Positions 57,026 to 64,000 of a stretch of DNA of 64,000 nucleotides are shown piece by piece. Each line of letters opens with the position of its first letter. Within the stretch, counting starts at the first letter, position 1. This stretch comes from Listeria ilorinensis (GTDB lineage Bacteria > Bacillota > Bacilli > Lactobacillales > Listeriaceae): the NCBI RefSeq assembly GCF_913566895.1, contig NZ_CAJYCN010000016.1, positions 1 to 64,000 of the forward strand, written 5' to 3'. The notes beneath the pieces are model-generated. The model did not search any database, was not told the DNA's origin, and saw only the letters and a list, made by a program, of their open reading frames with translations. The position numbers and the translations under genes were made by a program.

Positions 57026-58423
57026 TTATTTACGCGCTGCAAGGATTCGATCGATCAAATCCTGATACTCTGGCGCATTCAGATAATCGGTGATTTCAAT
57101 CACTTCCGTATCTGGCTGTCGTTCTTTGACTCGGTCTTTTAACGACTGATGCGTAACAATCAAATCACAAGCAGTCGGTAAGTCTCCCACGGCAATATGA
57201 AAAATTTTCATATCTTCAATGCCTGCTTTTTTGAATTTCTTTTGTAAGACGGTTGCTCCCATGGCACTAGAGCCGAGACCAGCATCACAAGCATATGCAA
57301 TCGTTTGCAGATGTGCATAGTCGATCTCTGCTTTTTTGGCTTGAAACACGGAGGAGACACGACTTTTCTTCCCTTTGAAATCTTCCATCTTTTTCGCTGC
57401 TGCCTCAAGTTCCGCGTCACTTGACTCAGCACGTTTGATCAGTGGTGCTGCCGTGACAAATGTAACGAGTGCTGCTAGCAGTACGCCTGCTAGGATTTTC
57501 AAATGGTCGCCTGGTGCCGCCATCATCATGATCGTAATAATACTTCCTGGTGAAGCTACACCCACAAGTCCCACATTGAAAATCGTAAAAACAAAAGTCC
57601 CCGTCATGCCACCTAGAATCAGCGGAATGATCAAAATCGGACGCATCAGAACAAATGGGAAATAAATCTCGTGGATACCGCCAAAGAAGTGAATGACGCT
57701 GGCTCCATATGCCGATGCCTTGGAATTACCTTTACTGAAAAACATATAACCGAGTAATATTCCAAGCCCGGGTCCTGGATTACTTTCCAGCAGATAAAGA
57801 ACAGATTTCCCTGCCTCTGCCAACTGCAAAGTAGCCAGTGGACTCAAGATTCCTTGCCCGATCGCATTGTTCAGGAACAGTACCTTGGCCGGCTCGATAA
57901 TCAGTGCGGTCAAAGGCAGCAAGTGATGGACAATCAGATAGTCGACACCACTCGCCAGAACCTTTGTGACCGCCTCGACAAGCGGCGCAATCACCATATA
58001 AGAAAATACAGCCAGCGCGCCTCCAATAATACCAATCGAAAAGTTATTAATTAATAATTCGAAGCCTGCTGGAATTTTACCATCGATTTTTTCATCAAAC
58101 TTTTTCAATAGCCAAGCCGATAGCGGGGCCATTACCATCGCCCCGATGAACATGGTAATATCAGATGCAACAATGGCGCCCATCGTTGCAACCGTTGCGA
58201 TCACACCACCCCGATAGCCGTAAACTGCGCGACCTCCTGCAAAAGCGATCAAAAGCGGCAGCAAATAATTGAGCATAGGGGCAATAAAAGCTTTCAGCAT
58301 TTCATTCCCTGTCGCTACTCCGATCGCTGTCAGAATCCCCCAGGCCATGAATGCGCCTAGATTGGGGATGACCATACCACTAAGCTTACTCCCAAACGTT
58401 TGGATCTTTGTTTGAATGGACAT
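57026..58423 (-). CDS. PTS EIICB component, mannitol class
   Basis: A 465-residue protein: mannitol-type EIIC membrane domain (about 1-335) with GGRAVYGYRGGVIATVATMG and the substrate-site motif HFFGGIHEIYFPFVLMRP, then an EIIB domain whose phosphocysteine is in IAYACDAGLGSSAMGA near residue 380. The EIIA domain is separate, encoded two genes downstream. True mannitol transporters usually sit with mtlD and mtlR; here the partners are NanE, a ROK kinase and a Gfo/Idh oxidoreductase, so another sugar or amino-sugar derivative may be transported. Confidence 0.92.
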   Translation of the reverse strand: MSIQTKIQTFGSKLSGMVIPNLGAFMAWGILTAIGVATGNEMLKAFIAPMLNYLLPLLIAFAGGRAVYGYRGGVIATVATMGAIVASDITMFIGAMVMAPLSAWLLKKFDEKIDGKIPAGFELLINNFSIGIIGGALAVFSYMVIAPLVEAVTKVLASGVDYLIVHHLLPLTALIIEPAKVLFLNNAIGQGILSPLATLQLAEAGKSVLYLLESNPGPGLGILLGYMFFSKGNSKASAYGASVIHFFGGIHEIYFPFVLMRPILIIPLILGGMTGTFVFTIFNVGLVGVASPGSIITIMMMAAPGDHLKILAGVLLAALVTFVTAAPLIKRAESSDAELEAAAKKMEDFKGKKSRVSSVFQAKKAEIDYAHLQTIAYACDAGLGSSAMGATVLQKKFKKAGIEDMKIFHIAVGDLPTACDLIVTHQSLKDRVKERQPDTEVIEITDYLNAPEYQDLIDRILAARK

Positions 58424-58448
58424 CTCGCTTTCCCCTTTCGAATTCGTC

Positions 58449-59450
58449 CTATAATGTCACTTCCACACCAGTTTTGATGGAACGCTCGATCGCATCCACG
58501 ACCCGAAGCGAATCCAGCGCTTCTTTTGGCGTAATGATTGATTTGGTACCGTTTACAATATTACCGATAAAAGCAGTCAATTCTTCAGCTAAATCACCGG
58601 CAACCTGCTGATTAACATAGTACCAGTGTCGTGAATCTGGATATTCAGCACCTTTTTCTGTAACAAAGCGGATTCCGCTATCACAAGCATCCACATAGGC
58701 TACTCCCTTTGTTCCAACGAGTTCGACTTTATCATCGATAATTGTCGGGCTATTCTCTGGAAGTACCCAACAAGCCTCAAAACAAGCGATCGCTCCATTC
58801 TCATATGTGGCTAACGCGTAGATCACATCGTTCATTTGGTTTTCCTTCAAAAGAACACTGCGGCTTTTGGCGAAAACTTTTACAGGTGCGCCCCCCATAT
58901 ACCAGTTCACATAGTCGATGTCATGAATCATGACGTGCATGCTTAAGTCGGAAGCACCAATATAACGTTTTGGCCCAGTAATCGGGCTATTACGGCGGCA
59001 GTAAACATGAATAATTTCGCCAAGTTCCCCGTCATCCAGTCTCGCTTTGATCATATTGAAGCGTGGGTCAAATCGAAGTAAGAAACCAACTGTAAATACT
59101 TTGTCATACTGTTTGGTCATTTCGTAAAGCGCTTCACCATCTTCCAATTCTTTCGCCAATGGTTTTTCGAGTAAAATATGTTTGTTGTTTTGAACAGCCA
59201 ACTCCACGCATTCCCGGTGGATATTATCCGGCAAAACGATACTGACTGCATCGATCTCCGGGTCTTTCAGCAATTCATGGTAATCTTTGTAAGCCTGACA
59301 ACCGAATTTCTGCTCAGCGGCCTGCCTTTTTTCATCATCAAATTCACAAATGGCACGAAGTTCTACTTGAGGAAGCTTTTGATAAATCTCTGCATGATAG
59401 GTTCCCATTTGGCCGAGTCCAATAACTGCTACTTTTACATGATTTGTCAC
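58449..59450 (-). CDS. Gfo/Idh/MocA-family oxidoreductase
   Basis: A 333-residue NAD(P)-dependent oxidoreductase: Rossmann motif VIGLGQMGTYHAEIY, LLEKPLAKELEDGE with the family EKP signature near residue 95, and the C-terminal sheet domain with HVMIHDIDYVNWYMGG. Relatives act on inositol and many sugars. The start is GTG 59450 with AAAGGGTG upstream. The likely role is oxidation of the imported sugar or its phosphate before entry into the NanE branch; the actual substrate is unknown. Confidence 0.88.
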   Translation of the reverse strand: MTNHVKVAVIGLGQMGTYHAEIYQKLPQVELRAICEFDDEKRQAAEQKFGCQAYKDYHELLKDPEIDAVSIVLPDNIHRECVELAVQNNKHILLEKPLAKELEDGEALYEMTKQYDKVFTVGFLLRFDPRFNMIKARLDDGELGEIIHVYCRRNSPITGPKRYIGASDLSMHVMIHDIDYVNWYMGGAPVKVFAKSRSVLLKENQMNDVIYALATYENGAIACFEACWVLPENSPTIIDDKVELVGTKGVAYVDACDSGIRFVTEKGAEYPDSRHWYYVNQQVAGDLAEELTAFIGNIVNGTKSIITPKEALDSLRVVDAIERSIKTGVEVTL

Positions 59451-59473
59451 TGCATTTCACCCTTTCAAGTTTT

Positions 59474-60175
59474 TTACTTGGTCATTTCATTCAGCTTGGA
59501 AGCAAAGCGTGCTGTGATTTCTTGAGGGCGTGTAATTGCACCTCCAACTACTACAGAAGTTCCGCCGAGAGCTAGTGCCATTTTTGCCTTTTCCGGTGTG
59601 TCGATTTTACCTTCGACGAGGACCGGAAGCTTTGCTGTTTGAAGGACTTCTTTTAAAAAGCGGAAGTCATTATCGGCAATATTTTGGCCAGCAGTTTGTT
59701 CCGTATAGCCGTATAAAGTCGTAGCTACAAGATCAAAGCCTAATTTTTCAGCCAGTTCTACTTCTTGAACAGTTGAAATGTCTGCCATGAAGAGCGTCTC
59801 CGGAAAACGACTCTTCGCTTGCTGCAAGATATCGGCTAACAATTCATCTGAGGGACGCATGCGATTTGTCCCATCCATTGCTACTACTTCCACACCTGTA
59901 TCACAGACCGCAAGTACTTCCTTGATCGTAGGTGTAATAAAAACTGATGAATCTGGATATTCTTTTTTGATGATGCCGATCATTGGAACAGAGACAGCTC
60001 TTCGTATTGCTAGAATATCAGCTACTGAATTGGCTCTAATTCCTGCCGCACCTCCAGAGACAGCCGCTACTGCCATTTTGGCCATAATGAATGAACTATA
60101 AAGAGGCTCCTCGGGTAAGGCTTGACATGATACGATTAGTTTACCGCGCGTCTTTTCTAGGAATGAATGTGCCAT
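59474..60175 (-). CDS. nanE: N-acetylmannosamine-6-phosphate 2-epimerase NanE
   Basis: A 233-residue TIM-barrel enzyme converting ManNAc-6-P to GlcNAc-6-P. Signature segments are IVSCQALPEEPLYSS, GAAGIRANSVADI, MIGIIKKEYPDSSVFITPT, LMADISTVQEVELAEKLGFD with the catalytic residues, and PVLVEGKIDTPEKA. The product feeds the NagA/NagB route at 16.6-18.5 kb. First gene of the seven-gene operon; GGAGGAGG precedes the ATG. No sialic acid lyase (nanA) or sialic acid transporter gene is in the window. Confidence 0.95.
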   Translation of the reverse strand: MAHSFLEKTRGKLIVSCQALPEEPLYSSFIMAKMAVAAVSGGAAGIRANSVADILAIRRAVSVPMIGIIKKEYPDSSVFITPTIKEVLAVCDTGVEVVAMDGTNRMRPSDELLADILQQAKSRFPETLFMADISTVQEVELAEKLGFDLVATTLYGYTEQTAGQNIADNDFRFLKEVLQTAKLPVLVEGKIDTPEKAKMALALGGTSVVVGGAITRPQEITARFASKLNEMTK

Positions 60176-60219
60176 CTATTTTCCTCCTCCAAAAATCAAA
60201 AGTATCCGTTTTCAACATC

Positions 60220-60248
60220 ACTATATCACAAGAAAATAATTTTATCAA
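60220..60248 (-). promoter_or_regulatory. Promoter of the nanE operon
   Basis: TTGATA (60243-60248) and TATAGT (60220-60225) on the minus strand with a 17-base spacer and an extended -10 TGA before TATAGT. About 45-73 bases upstream of nanE. Confidence 0.78.
60232..60244. promoter_or_regulatory. Probable RpiR operator, promoter-spacer site
   Basis: GAAAATAATTTTA, near-palindromic around the central A, lies between the -35 and -10 boxes of the nanE promoter. It shares the GAAAATnATTTT pattern with the upstream site. Confidence 0.6.
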
Positions 60249-60257
60249 TACATTTAT

Positions 60258-60276
60258 AAAGAAAATGATTTTCTTT
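60258..60276. promoter_or_regulatory. Probable RpiR operator, upstream site
   Basis: AAAGAAAATGATTTTCTTT is a perfect 9-1-9 palindrome centred 29 bases from the second site (about three helical turns), upstream of the -35 box. The spacing suits two dimers on the same DNA face. Confidence 0.65.
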
Positions 60277-60285
60277 GTTTATTAT

Positions 60286-60317
60286 AAAAAAACGACACTC
60301 TTTGAAGTAGAGTGCCG
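60286..60317 (-). terminator. Terminator of the aldehyde dehydrogenase gene
   Basis: On the minus strand CG.CACTCT-loop-AGAGTG.CG is followed by seven T residues. Confidence 0.88.
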
Positions 60318-60328
60318 CTTCTCAAAAT

Positions 60329-61792
60329 TCAGTCTCGATATTTCAGATTGACGAATTTTACTTGAAGATATTCTTCCAACCCGTAATGGCCATTTTCGCG
60401 TCCAAATCCGGAATGTTTCACACCACCAAAAGGTGTTTCGGGATTTGAAATAGCAATTTCATTCACGCCGACCATCCCATATTCCAAAGCATCACTGACT
60501 TCTTCAACGCGTGCTACATCCTTCGTGAAGAAATAAGAGGCTAAGCCAAATTCGCAGTCATTTGCCATTTCAATCACTTCCTCTACTGTTTGGAAGCGAA
60601 TAAGCGGAATGACTGGACCAAATGTTTCTTCATAGAAAATATTCATTTTTTGAGTAACTTGATCAAGAATCGTTGGCTGATAGAAAAAGCCTTGATCAAA
60701 TTCATCCCCGTGCAATTGGCCACCACCTGTTAAAACTTTGGCCCCTTTATTTACAGCATCTGTCAGCTGTTCATCGATTTTCTCAATTGCATCTTCTCGA
60801 ATCAGAGGACCTATGTCAACTCCTTCATCCAATCCATTTCCGATTTTCAATTTTTGAACGCGTGCCAAAAGTTTTTCCACGAAGTCGCTTTTGATTTTTT
60901 CATCTACAAAAATCCGATTGGGAGACACACACACTTGACCATTGTTACGGAACTTTGCCGCAACTAATGCTTCCACAGCCTGATCAATATCCGCGTCATC
61001 AAAGACGATAAACGGTGCATGTCCGCCAAGTTCAAGGGATAATTTTTTCAAGGTCTCTCCGCTTTGTGCAAATAATTTTTGACCAACAGCCGTTGATCCA
61101 GTGAAGGTTAATTTCCTCACGTCATCACTAGCAGTCAGAACACCTCCCACTACTTTTGAGTCGCCCATTACCAGATTCGCAACTCCTTTTGGTAGGCCTG
61201 CTTCTTCAAAAATTTCAAAAACCGCAATCGCTGAAAGCGGGGTATCACTAGATGGTTTTAAAATCAGCGTATTCCCGGCAGCCAGTGCAGGTGCCATTTT
61301 CCGTGTTGCCATACCTGATGGGAAATTCCATGGCGTGATGGCTGCAACGACACCGATCGGTTCTTTTTTCACGATATAACGGTGATTGTTGGGAGCTGGA
61401 ATCGTTTCTCCATATAAGCGTCTTGCTTCTTCTGCCGCAAATAAAAAGGTGCTTGCACCGGAAAGCACTTCTAGTTTAGCTTCCTGAAGCGGCTTTCCTT
61501 GTTCAATCGTCATTATTTTCGCCAGAGTATCTGCTTTTTCTTCTAATAAAGCGCTGATTTTCCGAAGAATTTTCACCCGTTCTGAAAGTTCTAATTTGCG
61601 CCATGCTGGAAAAGCTCGTTTGGCCGCATCAATAGCCTGTTTGGTTTCTTCTTCCCCTGCCTGAGCAATTTTAGCAATCACTTCTTGTGTAGCCGGATTG
61701 ATCACATCATGTTCCTTTCCGGGCATTCCCTCTAACCACTTGCCATCAATATATAAGCGAGTTTCCACTTTTGGTAAAGTCGTTTTTCTCAC
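60329..61792 (-). CDS. gabD: NAD(P)-dependent aldehyde dehydrogenase, succinate-semialdehyde type
   Basis: A 487-residue aldehyde dehydrogenase. The cofactor site VVAAITPWNFP and KPSSDTPLSAI, FTGSTAVGQKLF, the general-base Glu in LELGGHAPFIV and the catalytic Cys in NNGQVCVSPNR are all present. It corresponds to the Listeria gene (lmo0913) annotated as succinate-semialdehyde dehydrogenase, part of GABA breakdown. The start is a GTG at 61792, with AAAGGAGTG before it. Confidence 0.88.
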   Translation of the reverse strand: MRKTTLPKVETRLYIDGKWLEGMPGKEHDVINPATQEVIAKIAQAGEEETKQAIDAAKRAFPAWRKLELSERVKILRKISALLEEKADTLAKIMTIEQGKPLQEAKLEVLSGASTFLFAAEEARRLYGETIPAPNNHRYIVKKEPIGVVAAITPWNFPSGMATRKMAPALAAGNTLILKPSSDTPLSAIAVFEIFEEAGLPKGVANLVMGDSKVVGGVLTASDDVRKLTFTGSTAVGQKLFAQSGETLKKLSLELGGHAPFIVFDDADIDQAVEALVAAKFRNNGQVCVSPNRIFVDEKIKSDFVEKLLARVQKLKIGNGLDEGVDIGPLIREDAIEKIDEQLTDAVNKGAKVLTGGGQLHGDEFDQGFFYQPTILDQVTQKMNIFYEETFGPVIPLIRFQTVEEVIEMANDCEFGLASYFFTKDVARVEEVSDALEYGMVGVNEIAISNPETPFGGVKHSGFGRENGHYGLEEYLQVKFVNLKYRD

Positions 61793-61863
61793 TTTTCAAC
61801 ACTCCTTTTGTCTATTTGTCCTCCTTGTTTTTTTCCACAAAATCAATTTTTTAATCATTTCAT

Positions 61864-61906
61864 AAAAAAATCGGTAAGAGAAACTTACATCTCTTACCGA
61901 TTTTTG
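61864..61906 (-). terminator. Terminator of the formate/nitrite transporter gene
   Basis: On the minus strand AAATCGGTAAGAGA / TCTCTTACCGATTT with an 8-base loop and seven T residues. Confidence 0.93.
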
Positions 61907-61907
61907 C

Positions 61908-62723
61908 TTATAATTCGTGCGCTGGTTCTTCATTTTTTTCCGGTTGGGCCTTGGTTACATAGCCTTTTTTATAAGCCAGATAGTAGAATAGACTAACAAA
62001 AACAGCACCACCAACTAAGTTGCCTAAATAAACTGGAATCACGTTTAACCAAAAGTCCGTCCAACTGTATGCTCCTGCAAAAATCGCTGCTGGGATAATG
62101 AACATATTGGCCACAACGTGCTGAAAACCAATGGCAACAAAAGCCATAACTGGGAACCATATCCCTAGAATTTTTCCTGTAAAATCTTTTGCCGCGTAGC
62201 AAAGCCAGACCGCTATACCAACAAACCAGTTACAGCCGATCCCAGAAACAAAGGCGACCCAGAATGGATCATGAATTTTTGCACCGGCAGTTGCCAATGT
62301 TTTTTCGAGAAAATCTCCTTCTGTCAAACCGACAAAGTGACCAAAGAAGAACGCAACAAACATTGCGCCAATCATATTAGTAATCGTGACGATCGCAAGG
62401 TTTCGAATCATTTGCGTAAAGGTGATTTTCTTATCAAACCAAGCGATTGGAACTGCCATCATATTCCCCGTAATGAGTTCACCTCCACCAAGAAGAATAC
62501 AAATTAATCCGACTGGAAAGACACATGCCCCGATAAAGGTGACAAAACTGCCCCATTCATGCGGCATCGTTCCCGCTACTCGAATATAAAGCAAATAACC
62601 CAGCGAGATAAAAGCACCGCCGAGAAAACCTAGAATAGCAAGTGTCAAAAAGCTGGAATTTGCCTTTTCGATTCCTTTCTTAATGGTGATGTCTGTTACT
62701 TCTTTCGGGCTATAATAAGCCAC
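61908..62723 (-). CDS. Formate/nitrite transporter (FocA/NirC family)
   Basis: A 271-residue pentameric anion channel protein with six membrane segments. Family motifs: GGAFISLGYLLYIR, GGGELITGNMMA near residue 80, FVSGIGCNWFVGIAVWLCYAA and GFQHVVANMFIIPA with the conserved histidine. Formate or nitrite are both possible; in Listeria the lmo0912 equivalent is called a formate transporter. The start is GTG 62723. A palindrome lies between start and promoter. Confidence 0.93.
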   Translation of the reverse strand: MAYYSPKEVTDITIKKGIEKANSSFLTLAILGFLGGAFISLGYLLYIRVAGTMPHEWGSFVTFIGACVFPVGLICILLGGGELITGNMMAVPIAWFDKKITFTQMIRNLAIVTITNMIGAMFVAFFFGHFVGLTEGDFLEKTLATAGAKIHDPFWVAFVSGIGCNWFVGIAVWLCYAAKDFTGKILGIWFPVMAFVAIGFQHVVANMFIIPAAIFAGAYSWTDFWLNVIPVYLGNLVGGAVFVSLFYYLAYKKGYVTKAQPEKNEEPAHEL

Positions 62724-62749
62724 GCCAATCCCTTCTTCCTACAATATTG

Positions 62750-62767
62750 TTTATGAATTCACATAAA
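62750..62767. promoter_or_regulatory. Inverted repeat upstream of the formate/nitrite transporter gene
   Basis: TTTATGAATTCACATAAA has perfect 6-base arms (TTTATG / CATAAA) around 6 bases, the topology of a CRP/FNR-family site though not its sequence consensus. It lies just downstream of a TATAAT at 62779-62784 (minus strand). Confidence 0.5.
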
Positions 62768-62778
62768 ATAGCGTTCTT

Positions 62779-62808
62779 ATTATACCACACGCCCCGGCTG
62801 AGATGCTA
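62779..62808 (-). promoter_or_regulatory. Possible promoter of the formate/nitrite transporter gene
   Basis: Perfect TATAAT with a weak TAGCAT 18 bases upstream on the minus strand. Confidence 0.4.
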
Positions 62809-62814
62809 CCCCCT

Positions 62815-62842
62815 AAAAAAGCCTGCGCTTTTCGCACAGGCT
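62815..62842 (-). terminator. Terminator of the GyrI-like gene
   Basis: On the minus strand GCCTG.GCG-AAAA-GCGCAGGC is followed by six T residues. Confidence 0.9.
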
Positions 62843-62848
62843 CAACAT

Positions 62849-63361
62849 TCATGTTAATTTCTTTACGACCGGAATTCGGATCGAATAATTTTGTTTACCA
62901 CTCGCCTCGTCTGGCTGCGGGCATCGCGAGTACCGTTCGATTTTGATTGGAAGCGGATCAAAAATTGGATTTTCAGCAGTCACATAAGGTTCATAATTCC
63001 GCTTGCGAATCTCTTCAGCAAGAGACGCATAACTTTCAGTAATACTGGTCATACCAAGATGCTCAGCAACTAGATAGGTATGCGCTGGCACTTCCAACCA
63101 TTCCATTCCTTGCGGCAGATTCTTAGGTTTCTGGATCGCTTCGACAGCCGCATAATACGTATAGCCATCTTCCATGTTATGCACAGAAATGCTATAAAAG
63201 GCATCTTGCAAGCTGATATCTTTCAATTCCTGCCGTTTGTTCATTTCCTCAACCAGCGTACGGATTTTGTCATTCTTTTCTTCTTCATAGGTTCCTTGCC
63301 AAACAAGTGCAACCAAAAATACTTGTTCATGTACTTCAAAATGAATATCTCGAACAGCCAT
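62849..63361 (-). CDS. GyrI-like / effector-binding (AraC_E_bind-type) domain protein
   Basis: A 170-residue single-domain protein of the GyrI-like small-molecule-binding fold: WQGTYEEEKNDKIRTLVEEM, GYTYYAAVEAI, MEWLEVPAHTYLVAEHLGM and a C-terminal strand pair ending YSIRIPVVKKLT. It has no DNA-binding domain. Relatives bind hydrophobic or aromatic compounds, or inhibit gyrase. ATG 63361 with AAGGAGTC upstream is preferred to an in-frame start at 63379. Confidence 0.8.
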   Translation of the reverse strand: MAVRDIHFEVHEQVFLVALVWQGTYEEEKNDKIRTLVEEMNKRQELKDISLQDAFYSISVHNMEDGYTYYAAVEAIQKPKNLPQGMEWLEVPAHTYLVAEHLGMTSITESYASLAEEIRKRNYEPYVTAENPIFDPLPIKIERYSRCPQPDEASGKQNYSIRIPVVKKLT

Positions 63362-63441
63362 TTTCACCGACTCCTTCACAAAAATCCCCTTATGAACCTG
63401 AATATTTCACACTAAGCATATCATAATTCACTGAAAAGGTC

Positions 63442-64000
63442 TCATGAAAATAATACACTGATCAAGATTGCTGCTCCAATAACCCCAATAAAGATTACCC
63501 ATGCAAGCGGTCTGGCCATATTGATTGTCCAACCGATTCCAAACCGTTTTTCGATAAAAAGAGCAGGGTCATGGCGATTCACATAGAAAATCCCAAGTTT
63601 CCAATACTGATCATCGTCACGTACCGTCCGTGTATCTGAACGTTTCGTCTCGCCCAGTTTCAATCTGCTACCGCCCTGACCGACAAAATAGGATAGGCCG
63701 AAAAGTCCTGTAAATAAAATGATGATCAAAAGAATCGAACCTATCGTCATAACAGCAACCGGCCAGTGAAACAGAAATGTCAGCTGATTGACTAGAAAAT
63801 CCAATACCATCAGAACACACATGATAAAACCAGCTCGGCTATAGATCCGTCGAAAATGCTCGCTTCGAATTAGGGATTCCTGAGGATTTTCATAAGTCGT
63901 GATCTGTTTGCTTTTTTGAATAATCCAATTAAGCCCCATAAAAGTTAAAATCATAAATAGTTGAAGCGTCGGAAACATGGCTGCAGTCAAAAAACTTTTT
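63442..64000 (-). CDS. DUF5808/DUF1648-type membrane protein, C-terminal part (cut by window end)
   Basis: The frame is open to the last base of the window; no convincing start lies inside (the TTG at 63990 has no ribosome-binding site), so about 186 C-terminal residues are seen. There are membrane segments near its start (LFMILTFMGLNWII), at about 55-70, 78-100 and at the C-terminus, and the DUF5808 signature DDDQYWKLGIFYVNRHDPALF followed by an ending of FGIGWTINMARPLAW. Relatives carry a DUF1648 domain upstream and are often sigma/anti-sigma or SdpI-like immunity-type membrane proteins; the role here is unknown. Confidence 0.75.
   Translation of the reverse strand, partial: KSFLTAAMFPTLQLFMILTFMGLNWIIQKSKQITTYENPQESLIRSEHFRRIYSRAGFIMCVLMVLDFLVNQLTFLFHWPVAVMTIGSILLIIILFTGLFGLSYFVGQGGSRLKLGETKRSDTRTVRDDDQYWKLGIFYVNRHDPALFIEKRFGIGWTINMARPLAWVIFIGVIGAAILISVLFS

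Noticed and set aside
62750-62767. Rex-type operator at the formate/nitrite transporter promoter
   Set aside because: The Rex consensus needs TTGTGA...TCACAA arms with a longer spacer; the arms here are TTTATG/CATAAA.
1-64000. CRISPR arrays, insertion sequences, prophage, integrase or toxin-antitoxin loci
   Set aside because: No regularly spaced repeats, transposase or integrase motifs or typical small toxin-antitoxin pairs were seen on either strand; the SMI1-like gene at 29057 alone is not evidence of a toxin-immunity locus.

Overview
This window is a low-to-mid GC Firmicute chromosome segment. It is almost certainly from the genus Listeria or a very close relative. The gene order matches, as I remember it, the L. 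monocytogenes EGD-e block that runs down from the dlt operon (about lmo0974) to the formate transporter (about lmo0912). The protein sequences read as Listeria orthologues: DltA-D, FabI, RelP, SpxH/YjbH, TagO, Fri/Dps, QueG, LplA1, SrtA, LtaS, CoaA, a VgaL-type ABC-F and a GabD-like dehydrogenase. The base composition looks richer in G+C than L. monocytogenes, and there are extra or relocated modules, so a basal species such as L. grayi is a reasonable but unproven guess. No phage, IS element, CRISPR array, rRNA or replication origin was seen.

Layout. 1-4.5 kb: end of dltX, then dltABCD (D-alanylation of teichoic acids). 4.5-7.9 kb, minus strand: fabI, then the run relP-nadK-rluD-like. 7.9-9.6 kb, plus: CYTH protein and spxH. 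9.6-14.6 kb, minus: lemA-htpX, the two U32 tRNA-hydroxylation proteases, tagO. 14.8-15.7 kb: an LCP ligase. 15.8-18.5 kb: nagA-nagB-nagR with a DasR/NagR-type operator in its promoter. 18.7-24.3 kb: a PspA-like protein with small membrane proteins, two tandem DUF915 hydrolases, a GNAT and an AI-2E-family permease. 24.4-33.1 kb: GntR/MFS pair, M20 amidohydrolase, yneR, fri with a PerR box, SMI1-like protein, LMW phosphatase, an lmo0937-type microprotein, nitroreductase, trmL, queG and tRNA-Gly. 33.2-33.6 kb: only the tail of a GtrB/CsbB-type glycosyltransferase. 33.7-39.9 kb: lplA, metallo-hydrolase, glutamine amidotransferase, srtA, mpg, ltaS. 40-43.4 kb: dicarboxylate symporter, SDR and a kinase-less KdpD. 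43.5-47 kb: TetR/ABC exporter operon and coaA. 47.1-50.9 kb: YcgQ/YcgR-like pair and a sortase-type surface protein. 51-53.9 kb: Eis-like acetyltransferase and a VgaL-type ABC-F with a long leader. 54.1-60.2 kb: a seven-gene amino-sugar operon (nanE, oxidoreductase, mannitol-class PTS, HAD phosphatase, ROK kinase, RpiR regulator). 60.3-64 kb: aldehyde dehydrogenase, formate/nitrite transporter, GyrI-like protein and a DUF5808 protein cut by the window end.

How it fits together. Most of the window serves the cell envelope: teichoic acid synthesis (TagO, LCP, LtaS) and its D-alanylation (Dlt), protein anchoring (SrtA), envelope-stress proteins and amino-sugar recycling (NagA/NagB plus a NanE operon that feeds GlcNAc-6-P). 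A second theme is stress control: RelP alarmone synthase, SpxH, PerR-controlled Fri, possible sigma-B promoters, and antibiotic-response loci (ABC-F attenuator, TetR-ABC).

Best candidates for something undescribed: the leader RNA of the ABC-F gene, a possible sigma-B small RNA at 18.6 kb, the stand-alone KdpD sensor, the nanE/mannitol-PTS operon with paired palindromes at its promoter, and a surface protein with a non-canonical LVETG sorting signal. I saw no clear new defence or mobile system. Promoter, operator and terminator calls were read by eye and are inferences; gene names rest on recognised motifs and remembered family sequences, not on searches.
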